64,000 nucleotides of DNA from assembly GCA_015071005.1 (NCBI GenBank), contig SVIG01000002.1, positions 62,001-126,000 of the forward strand, written 5' to 3'. The stretch's first letter is position 1; each line of letters opens with the position of its first letter. The notes under the pieces are model-generated. The model searched no databases. It worked only from the letters and a program-made list of their open reading frames with translations, and was not told where the DNA came from. Of this stretch, positions 1-9,379 are shown in pieces. The translations under genes and the position numbers were made by a program. This DNA comes from Clostridiales bacterium. GTDB taxonomy: Bacteria; Bacillota; Clostridia; Christensenellales; Borkfalkiaceae.

Positions 1-195
1 CTCTTCTTCGTATAAAGCCTCGAACTTATCCTCCAGCTCGTAAAGGAAGTCGAAGCCGAAACCAGCTTCATAAAGACGGACGTTGATGGTTACGTCGTCT
101 CTAACGATCTTTTCCTTTGCCTTACAGCCTGCACTTGTAGCCGCGCAACCCAACACAAGCGTCGCCGCAAGTACCGTAGAAAGTGTTTTTTTCAT
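1..195 (-). CDS. Substrate-binding-type lipoprotein, N-terminal fragment
   Basis: The 5' 65 codons of a leftward gene that runs off the window. The product starts MKKTLSTVLAATLVLG and has a hydrophobic signal followed by a likely lipobox TSAGC, so it should be a lipid-anchored surface protein. The mature start (KAKEKIVRDDVTINVRLYEAG) resembles carbohydrate ABC transporter solute-binding proteins, but too little is present to be sure. TAGGAGG lies 6 nt before the ATG. An AraC-type regulator is transcribed divergently 250 bp away, the usual layout for a sugar transporter and its regulator. Any permease genes would lie outside the window. Confidence 0.6.
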   Translation of the reverse strand, partial: MKKTLSTVLAATLVLGCAATSAGCKAKEKIVRDDVTINVRLYEAGFGFDFLYELEDKFEALYEEE

Positions 196-386
196 AATTT
201 CCTCCTATTAGCAAAACTTTTCAGTTCTACCCCAGAACATAATTTATTAGTCTAAAACTATGATAGCACACCTTTGTATATCTTTCCACTCTATTTTTAT
301 GTAAAACTAATCTATTTTTAAGATTTTTAATTTTGAAAATGGAAATTTTGCCTTTTATTTACATTATAATAAATATAAAACGGCTA

Positions 387-415
387 TTGACATTCGCTTT
401 TTTTTATGTTATAAT
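387..415 (+). promoter_or_regulatory. Promoter of the AraC-type gene
   Basis: A consensus -35 TTGACA (387-392) and -10 TATAAT (410-415) are separated by exactly 17 bp. Initiation would fall near 422, so the mRNA leader before the ATG at 446 would be only about 24 nt. Confidence 0.8.
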
Positions 416-445
416 CAAAAAAAAATGACGAAAATGGAGCAAAAA

Positions 446-1276
446 ATGGCAATTCGCTTAGGTTTGAACGAAATAAGACACACACCGTACATATCTTCTT
501 CTTACACGCCGCCGAAACATTTCCATTCCCACGATTTTTTTGAATTCTCTTTTTGTGTTTCGGGGCATGCAGTCAATATTGTCAACGATACGCCTATTCC
601 TTTTCAGAACGGTTCGTGCGTAATTTTACGTCCCAACGACGTGCACGCCGTCACCGAATATGACGACAAGGTTTACGAGCATATTGACTTATATGCCACC
701 AAAGAGCACTTCAAAAATCTTTGCAATTGTTGCCATAAAGCTTTGTACGATGAAATTATGAACGACCCAAACCCAATCGCGTTTTCCCTTTCTAACGAGA
801 TTTTCACGTTTTTATTCAATCAAGCCTTGCTTTTGAAGGAAATGATCGCCAATAAAAACAATTTCTATCAAACGCTGTACGTTGGGATGACGTCCACCCT
901 ACTTTCCGAATGGGTCAAGCATAAAATTTATTCGCAGACGTATAAGCCTGATTGGCTCAAAAACCTTTTGCCCAAGTTTAACGACATCACGTTCGTGCAA
1001 AAGAACGTCACGCAAATCGCACAAGAAACGGGTTTCACTTTGCCCTATTTCTCAACGCAATTCAAAAAATATATGGGAATTTCCGCAATCGAGTATTTGA
1101 CGAAAAAGAGGATTCACATGTCCAAAGACCTCTTAATGACGGAAAAGACGCTCCGCATTTTGGATATTTCCGCTATGCTCGGCTTTGAAAATCCCAGCAC
1201 CTTTTCCAAACATTTCTTGGAAGAATTTAACCTTACTCCCAAGGAATACAGAAAACAAATACACATGCTGCATTAA
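446..1276 (+). CDS. AraC-family transcriptional regulator
   Basis: A 276-residue regulator with an N-terminal cupin-like sensor (PPKHFHSHDFFEFSFCVSG, PNDVHAVTEYDD) and a C-terminal double helix-turn-helix (VTQIAQETGFTLPYFSTQFKKYMG and LDISAMLGFENPSTFSKHF) typical of AraC/XylS activators, which usually sense sugars. I chose the ATG at 446 because GGAG lies 6 nt upstream. An in-frame ATG at 425 adds seven residues, but has no ribosome site and sits only 9 nt after the -10 box. The gene is divergent from the lipoprotein gene at 195, which is its likely target. It ends in a strong terminator. Confidence 0.9.
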   Translation: MAIRLGLNEIRHTPYISSSYTPPKHFHSHDFFEFSFCVSGHAVNIVNDTPIPFQNGSCVILRPNDVHAVTEYDDKVYEHIDLYATKEHFKNLCNCCHKALYDEIMNDPNPIAFSLSNEIFTFLFNQALLLKEMIANKNNFYQTLYVGMTSTLLSEWVKHKIYSQTYKPDWLKNLLPKFNDITFVQKNVTQIAQETGFTLPYFSTQFKKYMGISAIEYLTKKRIHMSKDLLMTEKTLRILDISAMLGFENPSTFSKHFLEEFNLTPKEYRKQIHMLH

Positions 1277-1297
1277 GCCTTTCTTCCTAAACAAAGC

Positions 1298-1333
1298 GAG
1301 CCGCGATTGCCTTTCGCAATCGCGGCTCTTCTT
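1298..1333 (+). terminator. Rho-independent terminator after the AraC gene
   Basis: A 12-13 bp stem (GAGCCGCGATTGC / GCAATCGCGGCTC) with loop CTTTC, followed by TTCTTTC. Confidence 0.85.
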
Positions 1334-1379
1334 TCGCCCAATTCCTCTTTTTTTCGAGCTTTTTTTCTATAATTCGTCA

Positions 1380-1417
1380 ACTCCTTTTTATTATCATAAA
1401 AAGAAAAGGAGTTTTTT
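1380..1417 (+). promoter_or_regulatory. Hairpin that buries a Shine-Dalgarno site
   Basis: ACTCCTTTTTAT and the downstream ATAAAAAGAAAAGGAGT form an imperfect inverted repeat. The 3' arm is the AAAGGAG ribosome site of the gene starting at 1420, followed by a T run. It could act as a weak terminator, as a translational block, or as both. Confidence 0.4.
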
Positions 1418-1419
1418 TC

Positions 1420-2001
1420 ATGTACTTATCCGAGCTTGAAAACAAAACCCTACTCTTACGCGCAGCCCCTCGCGGCGTCTGCCGTGGCGTAGGTATTTCT
1501 CTAAAAAACTTTTGCGTAAAGTATCTGCTTTGCGCAAGTCCTACCAGCCCTACGAATATTGATTTTTGTCTGCCCTTGCAAGCGGTAGAAAGCATCGACG
1601 AAAATATTTATCTATCTCGGCTTCGCCCTGCCTTTCCCAAAAACTGCGCGCGGCTTTTTCTCGGCTTACCTATCTTTTCGCAAGAAGGGGTTTATCTTGG
1701 AAAACTCTCGGACGTCCAGTTTGACGGCTTTACCGCCGCCAAACTTTTTACCGACCGCAAGGAAAACTATCCTATCCATTCTTTAATCGCCTGCTCGGAC
1801 GCGTTGATTTTGCGAAAAAATGCTCCATTCCCTATCGGTCAAGCCGTACCTGCCACCATCCTTTCCAAAATTAACGGCAAAAAAGACGGGCTTGTCACCA
1901 AGCCCCTTTTACGCGCGGCGATCGAGAAAGGCGCGCTTCTTTTCCTCACGCTATCCTTGCCACCCTTTTCCTTAGACGGTGTACTTTGCCGAAAGCCGTA
2001 A
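1420..2001 (+). CDS. Unknown protein with a PRC-barrel-like segment
   Basis: A 193-residue soluble protein of unknown function, preceded by AAAGGAG. The stretch near residues 80-105 (LPIFSQEGVYLGKLSDVQFDG) has the strand-turn-strand look of a PRC-barrel, and the N-terminal part (residues 15-70) may hold a diverged second copy. It has no signal peptide or membrane segment. Its last 30 bp overlap the end of the convergent gene at 1972. PRC-barrel proteins in Firmicutes often act around sporulation or RNA metabolism, but no function can be assigned here. Confidence 0.6.
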   Translation: MYLSELENKTLLLRAAPRGVCRGVGISLKNFCVKYLLCASPTSPTNIDFCLPLQAVESIDENIYLSRLRPAFPKNCARLFLGLPIFSQEGVYLGKLSDVQFDGFTAAKLFTDRKENYPIHSLIACSDALILRKNAPFPIGQAVPATILSKINGKKDGLVTKPLLRAAIEKGALLFLTLSLPPFSLDGVLCRKP

Positions 2002-2433
2002 AAGCCGTCCCAAGCAATCGTTGACAGCGCGCAAATCATAAGCCGACCACGTCTTTTTCTCGCCGTACACGGCGAGCGCACGCCCCATCTCCTCTATCTC
2101 CAAACGCTCCGCCGTAGCAAGCGGCGCGTTTTTTAATCTACACAAAAGTTCCCGCGCATAGGCAAGCTCCACAGCGCGGCTTTCTTCCTCTTCATTTTCC
2201 GTTTTTAAGGCGGTGTTTAGCCGCGCTCGCACGTAGCTATTCCGACGATCGGGCAAGGAATACTCCACCTGCCGAGTTTCTTTTTTTGCCCTTTTTTTCT
2301 CGCGTTTTTTTGCGCGTGCCTTTGCATAGAATCCAAAAAAAAGTAGCGTAAAAATTACGATAACGCCGCCGATAATCCCTACCCAAAACGCCGACTGAAA
2401 AATCAATCCTTTCCAAAAAACCATCGTCCACAT
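1972..2433 (-). CDS. Small membrane-anchored protein of unknown function
   Basis: A 153-residue protein with one hydrophobic segment at about residues 8-34 (FQSAFWVGIIGGVIVIFTLL), then a strongly basic juxtamembrane stretch (KARAKKREKKRAKKETR) and a cytoplasmic helical tail. It is not recognised. It lies just downstream of addA in the same direction, and its AAGGAG ribosome site is part of the 3' arm of the hairpin at 2443-2475. The ATG at 2433 gives 11 nt spacing, and a second ATG three codons on is possible. Confidence 0.6.
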   Translation of the reverse strand: MWTMVFWKGLIFQSAFWVGIIGGVIVIFTLLFFGFYAKARAKKREKKRAKKETRQVEYSLPDRRNSYVRARLNTALKTENEEEESRAVELAYARELLCRLKNAPLATAERLEIEEMGRALAVYGEKKTWSAYDLRAVNDCLGRLLRLSAKYTV

Positions 2434-2442
2434 ATAATAAAA

Positions 2443-2480
2443 AACTCCTTACCGCGTGTATTGCCGATAAGGAGCCTTTC
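2443..2480. terminator. Bidirectional terminator between addA and its neighbour
   Basis: The CTCCTTA / TAAGGAG stem is followed on the minus strand by TTTTTTATTAT and on the plus strand by CCTTTCTTTTTT. It can therefore end both the leftward addAB transcript and the rightward transcript from 1420. On the minus strand its 3' arm is also the ribosome site of the next gene. Confidence 0.6.
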
Positions 2481-2542
2481 TTTTTTGTTTTTCTTGTCGA
2501 TTTTGCGCTTTTTTTGTCAAAAGCGCGCCACCGTGTACGAGT

Positions 2543-5500
2543 TTAATCCATTTCTACCTCAAAACAACGTTTAATATTGATAATGGTACAACGCACTTGT
2601 TTTTCGTCTTTTTTCAGGATTGACGCCACCGCTTTTCTATACAAATCAAGCTGCGGCTGATAATGTGCCTTTAAGCTTTCCGCGCTACGGTCGGAATATT
2701 TATAGTCGATAATCCGCACCTCATCCTCGCTTACGGCAAGCAGGTCGATTGCGCCTTGGAAAAGCATTGTTTCGCCGTTATCCGCCTTCCACGCGTCCGA
2801 CGCGTCCGCACGCTTTCCGTACGTTTGAGAAACGGGCAAGCTCGCCAAAAAATCCTGCTCGGGATACAAGCGCATATCCTGCAAACCGTCAAACGCCTTG
2901 CACGACAAAATGCGGATCAACTGCTCTTTATTCAACAAATCGCTCGTGAGCGTATCCAAGCAAGAAAGGGTTTCTTCCACCGCGCTATCCAGTTCCGTTC
3001 CGCGCAACCGCGCCCCGTTTTCGCCGTACAACCGTCCAAAATCAAAGCTTTCCAAAAAGGCGTGGTATGCCGTACCGATTTCCTGTGCGTTTTCGCGCTC
3101 AACCGCGCTCTTTTCCGACCATTCCGCCTCGTCGTCCTTATGCGCATTTTCCTTGCCAAATTCCGATTCGTTTGATACCTGCCCCTGCCATTTGGACAAA
3201 TTATCCCCTTTCATTAGCATGGTAGCAGAACTCTTTACGGGCAAATTCTCATAGCCGGCATAGCCGTATTTCCAAAGGAATGCCGCCATAATTTCACGCG
3301 TGATTTTTTCGTCGGGCTTGAACGCAATCGGGTCGCGCTCTTGTTTTTCCAACTCGATTTCGCTATATTCCGTGGCGAATTTTTCCCACACCGAAAAATC
3401 GGTAAATTCCGCGCAGCTTCTCGCGTATTTAACGTCAGGCATTACCGTCCGCTTTTCAAAAATCATGTGCAACGCGTATTTCGCGCGCGTCAAGGCAACG
3501 TAATACAAATTCAGCTCGTCCGCAATCGAAGAAAGGGACTCTTTCTTCTCGTGCAGCACACGCAGCACCGTCGTTGCTTTGGTCATCGATTTTTCGTCAA
3601 ACGCACGCGGCGCAAGCCCGTACTTTTCTTCCACAAACACTTCATCGTGGTCCACACCGCGGAAATTTTGACTCAAATTATCCACGATTACAACGGGGTA
3701 TTCCAAGCCCTTGGACGAGTGCATCGTCAAGGCTTTTACGGAGTTTTCGCCGCCGTTTTCATTGTACTCGATCGTATAATCCATATCCCGAAGCCGCGCC
3801 AAAAACTCATGCACGGACATAGGCTCGGGCTCGGACGTCGCTTCAATGAATCGGCGCAAACGTCGCAAACTCGCCTCTCCGTTTTCTCGCGTGAGTAGCT
3901 CGGCTTCCATACGTTTTTCCGCGACTACCTTCGTCAAAAGCTCCCCTGCGTCCAAAACGTCCGCAAGCTTGCGAAGCTTTGCAAAGTAGCTATAAAAGCT
4001 TTGTAATTTTTCCGCCAAAGCGCCCGTCTTTTCTGCGGCGTAGCGTTTACACGCGTCGCGATAGGCAATCGTTTTCTTCTCTCCGTCCGCCGTTTTTTCA
4101 CTTTGATAAGCAAGCCGAATTTCCGTCAAATCATTGACGTCCAAGCCGCCGATCGCCGACAAAAGCACGCTACAAAGAGGGATATCCTGCTCCGCGTTAT
4201 CCAAAAGCAACAACAAATCGATAAGCGTTTTCACTTCCGCGTATTCGCAAATGTTCACCGCCGAGGCGCTCGTCACGGGTACGCCTTCCGCCGCAAGCGC
4301 GGCTACCGTTTCGGCAATTTGCCCCGATTTCTTTCTCGAAAGAATGGCAATATCCGAATAGTCCACGCGCACGTATTTCCCTTTTTCGGGGTCATACCAT
4401 TCCTTTGCGCGCTCCTCTTCAATGATATTCCGAATCCGCCGCGCTACCGCGCCGATATTCCCCTTCCGTTTCTTCGCGTTCGCACGCACCGAGTACACGC
4501 CGCGCTCGCCTGCCTTGTCCTCTTCCTCATCTTTGACAAAATGCACCTGCGCACGACCGCTACCTGGCTCGTAAATCCGTTTCTTTTTTCCATCCGAGGA
4601 AGCAAACTCCCCGTTTTCCATAAAGGATTTATTCTTATAGTCGATTCCGAACAGCTCTTCCGTCATAGCGAGCGAAAACTGCGAATTGACCGCGTCAAGC
4701 ACCGCGTCCGAGCTACGGAAATTCATGCGCATTTCCAAGCTCTGCCCTTCGCCTGCCGCAAACGCCGCTTGCTTGTCGATAAAGAACTGCGACTTACTGC
4801 CACGGAATCCATAAATCGACTGTTTCACGTCCCCGACCAAGAACAAATTCTCCCCTGCGACCTTGGAAGTGATCGCTTCCTGCACGGGATTGACGTCCTG
4901 ATACTCATCCACGAACACGTAACGGTATTTTTCGTGAATTTCCTGCAAAATTTCGGGATTTTGCAAAAGTTCGAGCGTCTTATGCTCCAAATCGTTATAA
5001 TCGAGCACGCCGCGCTCCTGTTTGAGCGCGCTATACTTCTCGTCGAACCGCTTAAAGCAGACCGCCAACGCACGCGCCGTTTCCCCCGAGCGCAAAAACC
5101 GCGCGAGCTCTTCTTCGCGGCTCTCGTACTTTTCCATTTCCTTGTCAACGGCTGCGACCAACCGTTCCTTCAAGAACTTCAATCTTTCGATATGGTGCTG
5201 TCTTTCTTCGTTGTTCTCTTTCCCTGCACGGTTTTGCGCGAACTTAGGCTTAACAATCTCTTTCAACGCGAAATAATCGCGGCAAGAAAGAATCTCGTCC
5301 ACCCATTCTACGAGCTGACCGCAAAGCTTGTCCTGCGCGCTCCAACCGATACCTAAAAAGAACTTCCATTCCTTTTCAATCAAGGTGCGGTAATACTTAC
5401 ACTTATCGAAAAGCAACTCCTTCAAGTCCTCACAAATCCGCTCAAACGTCGCTTCCGTATACTGTCCGCACCCGTCGAGATAGGTCAAATAATCCGCGCG

Positions 5501-6058
5501 ATTGCGGAGTTTTTCATACCCTTCCAAGAAAATCTTTTTGAGCGCATTGTCGCTCTTTTTGCGCCAATACACGGACAAAAGGTGGGTAAACTCCGCGTCC
5601 TTGTTCTCATACCCTTCCTCAAACAACTCGTCGAGCGCCTGATTTTTAAGAGCCACGCCCTCTGCGTCATCGCTACTGATAATGCGGAAGGAATTGTCCG
5701 TTTTCGCTTCATAAAAGTGCGTTTTAATCAACTTCGAGCAAAAGGAGTGAATGGTGGAAATGTCCGCCGTAGGGACTTCCGCAAGCCGCTCTTTGAGCAT
5801 TTTTCGCTCTTCCGCCGTCGTTTTTTCGGCGTTGATACCGCTAATGAGCGCACGCGAAAGCTTTTCCTTCATTTGCGCCGCCGCCTTTTTCGTGAAAGTG
5901 ACCGCCAAAATCTCGCTCACGTGCACCCCCGATCGAATCAGCCGAATAATTTTCTCGATCATGACCGCCGTTTTGCCGCTACCCGCGGACGCGGAAACGA
6001 TTACTTTTCCCTTCGCATCGATGGCGCGTTTTTGATCAGGTGTATATTCTACCGCCAT
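2543..6058 (-). CDS. addA: ATP-dependent helicase/nuclease subunit A (AddA)
   Basis: A 1171-residue UvrD-family helicase with a C-terminal nuclease, the AddA half of the AddAB enzyme. AddAB resects double-strand breaks for RecA-dependent repair and stops at Chi sites. Walker A is SASAGSGKT (residues 22-30) and Walker B is VFVDEYQDVNPVQE. Later helicase motifs are seen in LEMRMNFRSSDAVL, ALTMHSSKGLEYPVV and LYYVALTRAKYAL. The C-terminal PD-(D/E)XK nuclease shows GAIDLLAVSEDEVRIIDYKYSD. Length is close to the Bacillus protein. It starts 3 nt after the addB stop with GGGGAGG upstream, so the two are translationally coupled. Confidence 0.97.
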   Translation of the reverse strand: MAVEYTPDQKRAIDAKGKVIVSASAGSGKTAVMIEKIIRLIRSGVHVSEILAVTFTKKAAAQMKEKLSRALISGINAEKTTAEERKMLKERLAEVPTADISTIHSFCSKLIKTHFYEAKTDNSFRIISSDDAEGVALKNQALDELFEEGYENKDAEFTHLLSVYWRKKSDNALKKIFLEGYEKLRNRADYLTYLDGCGQYTEATFERICEDLKELLFDKCKYYRTLIEKEWKFFLGIGWSAQDKLCGQLVEWVDEILSCRDYFALKEIVKPKFAQNRAGKENNEERQHHIERLKFLKERLVAAVDKEMEKYESREEELARFLRSGETARALAVCFKRFDEKYSALKQERGVLDYNDLEHKTLELLQNPEILQEIHEKYRYVFVDEYQDVNPVQEAITSKVAGENLFLVGDVKQSIYGFRGSKSQFFIDKQAAFAAGEGQSLEMRMNFRSSDAVLDAVNSQFSLAMTEELFGIDYKNKSFMENGEFASSDGKKKRIYEPGSGRAQVHFVKDEEEDKAGERGVYSVRANAKKRKGNIGAVARRIRNIIEEERAKEWYDPEKGKYVRVDYSDIAILSRKKSGQIAETVAALAAEGVPVTSASAVNICEYAEVKTLIDLLLLLDNAEQDIPLCSVLLSAIGGLDVNDLTEIRLAYQSEKTADGEKKTIAYRDACKRYAAEKTGALAEKLQSFYSYFAKLRKLADVLDAGELLTKVVAEKRMEAELLTRENGEASLRRLRRFIEATSEPEPMSVHEFLARLRDMDYTIEYNENGGENSVKALTMHSSKGLEYPVVIVDNLSQNFRGVDHDEVFVEEKYGLAPRAFDEKSMTKATTVLRVLHEKKESLSSIADELNLYYVALTRAKYALHMIFEKRTVMPDVKYARSCAEFTDFSVWEKFATEYSEIELEKQERDPIAFKPDEKITREIMAAFLWKYGYAGYENLPVKSSATMLMKGDNLSKWQGQVSNESEFGKENAHKDDEAEWSEKSAVERENAQEIGTAYHAFLESFDFGRLYGENGARLRGTELDSAVEETLSCLDTLTSDLLNKEQLIRILSCKAFDGLQDMRLYPEQDFLASLPVSQTYGKRADASDAWKADNGETMLFQGAIDLLAVSEDEVRIIDYKYSDRSAESLKAHYQPQLDLYRKAVASILKKDEKQVRCTIINIKRCFEVEMD

Positions 6059-6061
6059 CGT

Positions 6062-9000
6062 TTAGTCCTCCCCGTCCCGTGTTTTTTGCACAATTTTCGC
6101 AATGGTTTGCGGTTCAATTTTTTCTTCCTTGCGCTCTTCGGATACGTCCTTACAGTATCCGCACATACCGCCGTACTTGCAGTATTCACAGCTCTTATGA
6201 TAGGGGGTGGCTTCCATATACCCCTCTTTAAGCTCGCTATATCCTTGCCCCGCAACCAACGTCGAATAATCGATAAAATCGCGGAAGGTCGCCTCGTCCA
6301 TCACTCGTTTTACGTTCGCAGCATTTTTAAGCGCCGCGGGAAAATACTCGCTCTTTTCCTTTTCTTGGATATCGTTATCGCCGCAACGAAGAGCTTCTTC
6401 CGAGCCGTTCATAAACCCTTTCATACGGAATCTACCGTCCTCTACGCTCGCATAATCGAGCGCCGCAGGGAAGTAAAAGACCCCGGCAGGTACGCGTTCA
6501 CCCATCACTTCGGTCATATAAAGCTGCATTTGCAGCTTGCGACCGGTATAGTATGCACCGGCGCTATCGTCAATGCTCCCCGTCTTATAATCGACTACGC
6601 GCACGTATTCCTTTTTGCCCAGCACCTTTTCTTCTTCGGAGCAAACCGAGCCGTCCACTCTATCCACTTTCCCGTGGAAAAACGCCCCGTCTACGTTTTG
6701 CTCTAAATGCTCGATTTTGAAACTCGAATGGCGAAGCTGTCTATACGCCGCCACGGCAACCTCCACCCCTTCTCCAAGCAATTTTTCCGTAAAGAATTTC
6801 CCCGACTCGGTATCCTTTTGCATACTGTAAACGGGCTTTTGCAGGATTTCTTCCCCCGCCTTTCTTGCATAAATGCGCATTTGTTCTTCCGAAGCAAGGT
6901 TTTCCGTTTGCGCGAGCGTTTTTTCGAGCAATTCGTGAATAAAGTTCCCCGAATCGACCGCCAACACCGCCGTTTCTTCCCGTTCCTTCAATTTCAAACC
7001 GCGCTCGGCAAAATGCTTAAACGGGCAAGAAAAATACCCTTCAAGTGCCGTAGGCGAGATTTTATCCCCTCTAAAAAAGAGCTCTTTCCCCTTTTCAATC
7101 GACACCAGCCTACCCCGTTCTTCCAAATAATCGTCTTTTTCCGTCACGCTTAACTTGTCCAACGCACTAAAGAGCGTAGACTGCAAAACGGGGCTATTCG
7201 TCTTACCCAATTCGTACGCCTTCTTTTCGAGCAAGTACTGCCGAAGCAAGGGCGCGACTGCCGAGCATTTATAAACGAGATCTTCGCTCGCGTATTTTTT
7301 ACGGCGCAACAGCTTGCCGCCGCCTTCTTCACAAAAGAGCACGTCCACGTCACGGAAAATTTCGCTCAACGAAGGCTCACTCCCGTCCGCCGCAAGCGGA
7401 TAGGAAAGATAGAGCTTATCCAAAAACGTGCAAAGGTTCAAGCAAACGCTTTCCCTGCCGCGCAGGTTCACTTCCGCCACCGTCGGCTCTAAATACGCCT
7501 GCACGTCTTCAAGACGTTTGATTTCCTTATCCGAAATAATTGCGGTATCCCCCGCCGAACGAGGTACGGCGTCCGTCATACCCATCGCAAAAAGGACGTT
7601 CACCTTTTCAATGCGGCTATCGGTAATATCCCCGATAAACACCGCGTCCGATTTTAAGGGAATCAGGGAAATTTGCGTCGCATCCAATCCGTCGCGCAAA
7701 ATCGCCTCGAATTCCGCCACTCTCAACTTTTTATCCCGCGTCAAAAGGCGCGCTTCTTTCAGCACCCCCTCTAAAGCACGGTAAATTTGCGAAAGGAAGC
7801 CCTTTTGCGCCACGTCGTCGATATCTTCTTGCAACTCTTTCAAGCGGTTCTCCACGTCAAAATCGACGAGAATTTGCTCGATTGCGTCACAATAAACTCG
7901 ACCATGCCCCTCTGTTTTGATATTTTTAGTCGCTTTTTCGAGCTTTGTCTTGCACTCGTTTAAGTAGTCGATGTCATACTGCTCCGCGACGTTTTTATCC
8001 GTCTTAATTTCCTTTTTCGCACCGCCGCGATAGTTCGCGTATTTAAGCAAATAATTGCGGTAGTTATCCCCGTTTCCAAAGAAGAAATTGGAGCAAATAG
8101 ACTGCACCGACAATGCGGAAAAATTCTCTCTCACTACGCGGAATGCGTCGAGCAAAAAACGAGAAAGCGGATGATTTTTAAGAGATTTTTTCTCGTCGAT
8201 AAAGAAGGGAATTCCGTACTCGGAAAACGCCTTTTTAAGTGGTAACGAATAGCTCGCCGTATCGGGCGTTAGTACGGCAAAATCACGGAAATGCAAATCC
8301 TTTTCCGCCATTTCCCGACGGATTTTCGTCGCGACGTATTCACATTCCGTCGCCTTATCTTCCGCCTCGAAAATCGACACTCTTTCCGTACACTTGGGCG
8401 CGCCGCTACGCACGGGATTGAACAAGCCCTTACGCAGTATTTCCGCTTCCCCTTCCAGCGGCGTGCCAAAATCCAACACGTGCAACTTTCCGTATTCCCT
8501 GCAAACCCGTTCAAACGCACTCGCCGCGCGGTTAGCGTAAAGCTCTTCTTCTCCCGCACAGAAGACCCCAATCACGTTGTCCGCCGTATCGAGCGCCGCG
8601 CGAATAATCTCTTTCGCTTGCGCCGTAAAGGAAGCATAGCCGACAAAAAACACGTTGTAGCCCTTTAAGCTATTTTCCTCGCGAATGCGTTTGGGCAAAA
8701 GAGAAAGATAATGACTTTCGTCCACAAAACCGCCCTCGCGCAAAAACTCGTTGTACCCCTCAAAAATCAGCGCAAGGTCCTGCACCTTCTTTTTGAGCAT
8801 ATCCTCAGGCAACTGCGCCAAGCTTTCTTTAAGTACGTCAGGGGTAATCTCCGAGGCGGAAAATTGCGCCAAAGTCTCGTAAATACTTTTCGCGTTATTG
8901 CCGATTCCCGCGACACTTTTGAAGCATTTGAGCTTTTCTTCTCGCTGTAAGCGAGTCATCACTTCCCCGACCGCCATAACAGAGCCCTGCTTGCTGATAG

Positions 9001-9214
9001 CTTGTCCATCCGTCTTCAAAAACCGCGCGAACGTGGAAACGGCGGACGAAAAAGTACCGCCCGTACCCTTAATCAAGGCACGCTCGGCAATCAGCGTCAG
9101 TCTATCTTCGCAAAAAATTAAGTTTTTACCACCCGAAGCCTCGTACGTATTTGCATACGACGCCATCGCTTCCATACATTCGGAAAGGGTGTAAGCCTTG
9201 ACAATTGCGTTCAT
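6062..9214 (-). CDS. addB: Helicase-nuclease subunit B (AddB/RexB type)
   Basis: A 1050-residue partner of AddA. The C-terminal nuclease carries HGKVDRVDG and VRVVDYKTGSID. The iron-sulfur cysteines are present: one in YFSCPFKHF and a Cx2Cx5C group in CEYCKYGGMC, matching the four-cysteine staple of AddB. The N-terminus (MNAIVKAYTLSECMEAM) lacks the GxxGxGKT Walker A of Bacillus AddB, so this is closer to the RexB type, with ATPase activity left to AddA. It is the first gene of the addBA operon. The start has AGGGGAT upstream, and an extended -10 (TGG-TATAAT, minus strand, 9244-9249) precedes it. Confidence 0.93.
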   Translation of the reverse strand: MNAIVKAYTLSECMEAMASYANTYEASGGKNLIFCEDRLTLIAERALIKGTGGTFSSAVSTFARFLKTDGQAISKQGSVMAVGEVMTRLQREEKLKCFKSVAGIGNNAKSIYETLAQFSASEITPDVLKESLAQLPEDMLKKKVQDLALIFEGYNEFLREGGFVDESHYLSLLPKRIREENSLKGYNVFFVGYASFTAQAKEIIRAALDTADNVIGVFCAGEEELYANRAASAFERVCREYGKLHVLDFGTPLEGEAEILRKGLFNPVRSGAPKCTERVSIFEAEDKATECEYVATKIRREMAEKDLHFRDFAVLTPDTASYSLPLKKAFSEYGIPFFIDEKKSLKNHPLSRFLLDAFRVVRENFSALSVQSICSNFFFGNGDNYRNYLLKYANYRGGAKKEIKTDKNVAEQYDIDYLNECKTKLEKATKNIKTEGHGRVYCDAIEQILVDFDVENRLKELQEDIDDVAQKGFLSQIYRALEGVLKEARLLTRDKKLRVAEFEAILRDGLDATQISLIPLKSDAVFIGDITDSRIEKVNVLFAMGMTDAVPRSAGDTAIISDKEIKRLEDVQAYLEPTVAEVNLRGRESVCLNLCTFLDKLYLSYPLAADGSEPSLSEIFRDVDVLFCEEGGGKLLRRKKYASEDLVYKCSAVAPLLRQYLLEKKAYELGKTNSPVLQSTLFSALDKLSVTEKDDYLEERGRLVSIEKGKELFFRGDKISPTALEGYFSCPFKHFAERGLKLKEREETAVLAVDSGNFIHELLEKTLAQTENLASEEQMRIYARKAGEEILQKPVYSMQKDTESGKFFTEKLLGEGVEVAVAAYRQLRHSSFKIEHLEQNVDGAFFHGKVDRVDGSVCSEEEKVLGKKEYVRVVDYKTGSIDDSAGAYYTGRKLQMQLYMTEVMGERVPAGVFYFPAALDYASVEDGRFRMKGFMNGSEEALRCGDNDIQEKEKSEYFPAALKNAANVKRVMDEATFRDFIDYSTLVAGQGYSELKEGYMEATPYHKSCEYCKYGGMCGYCKDVSEERKEEKIEPQTIAKIVQKTRDGED

Positions 9215-9313
9215 TTTTTATCCCCTAAACTATTCTTACTCTTATTATACCATACTTAATAGAAAAATTTCAGCTTTTTTTCACAAGAATTTTCAGGAAA
9301 TCACAATTTTGTT

Positions 9314-9342
9314 TTTACAAATCGAAAAATATGTGCTATAAT
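9314..9342 (+). promoter_or_regulatory. Promoter of the 9380 lipoprotein gene
   Basis: TTTACA (9314-9319), a 17-bp spacer ending TGC, and TATAAT (9337-9342). Confidence 0.75.
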
Positions 9343-9379
9343 AATAGCATACGAATTAAAAATCCTAACGGAGAACACA

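Noticed and set aside
3341..5356. Long plus-strand frames inside addA
   Set aside because: Antisense shadows of a strongly supported gene; composition is Arg/His/Phe-rich and unnatural.
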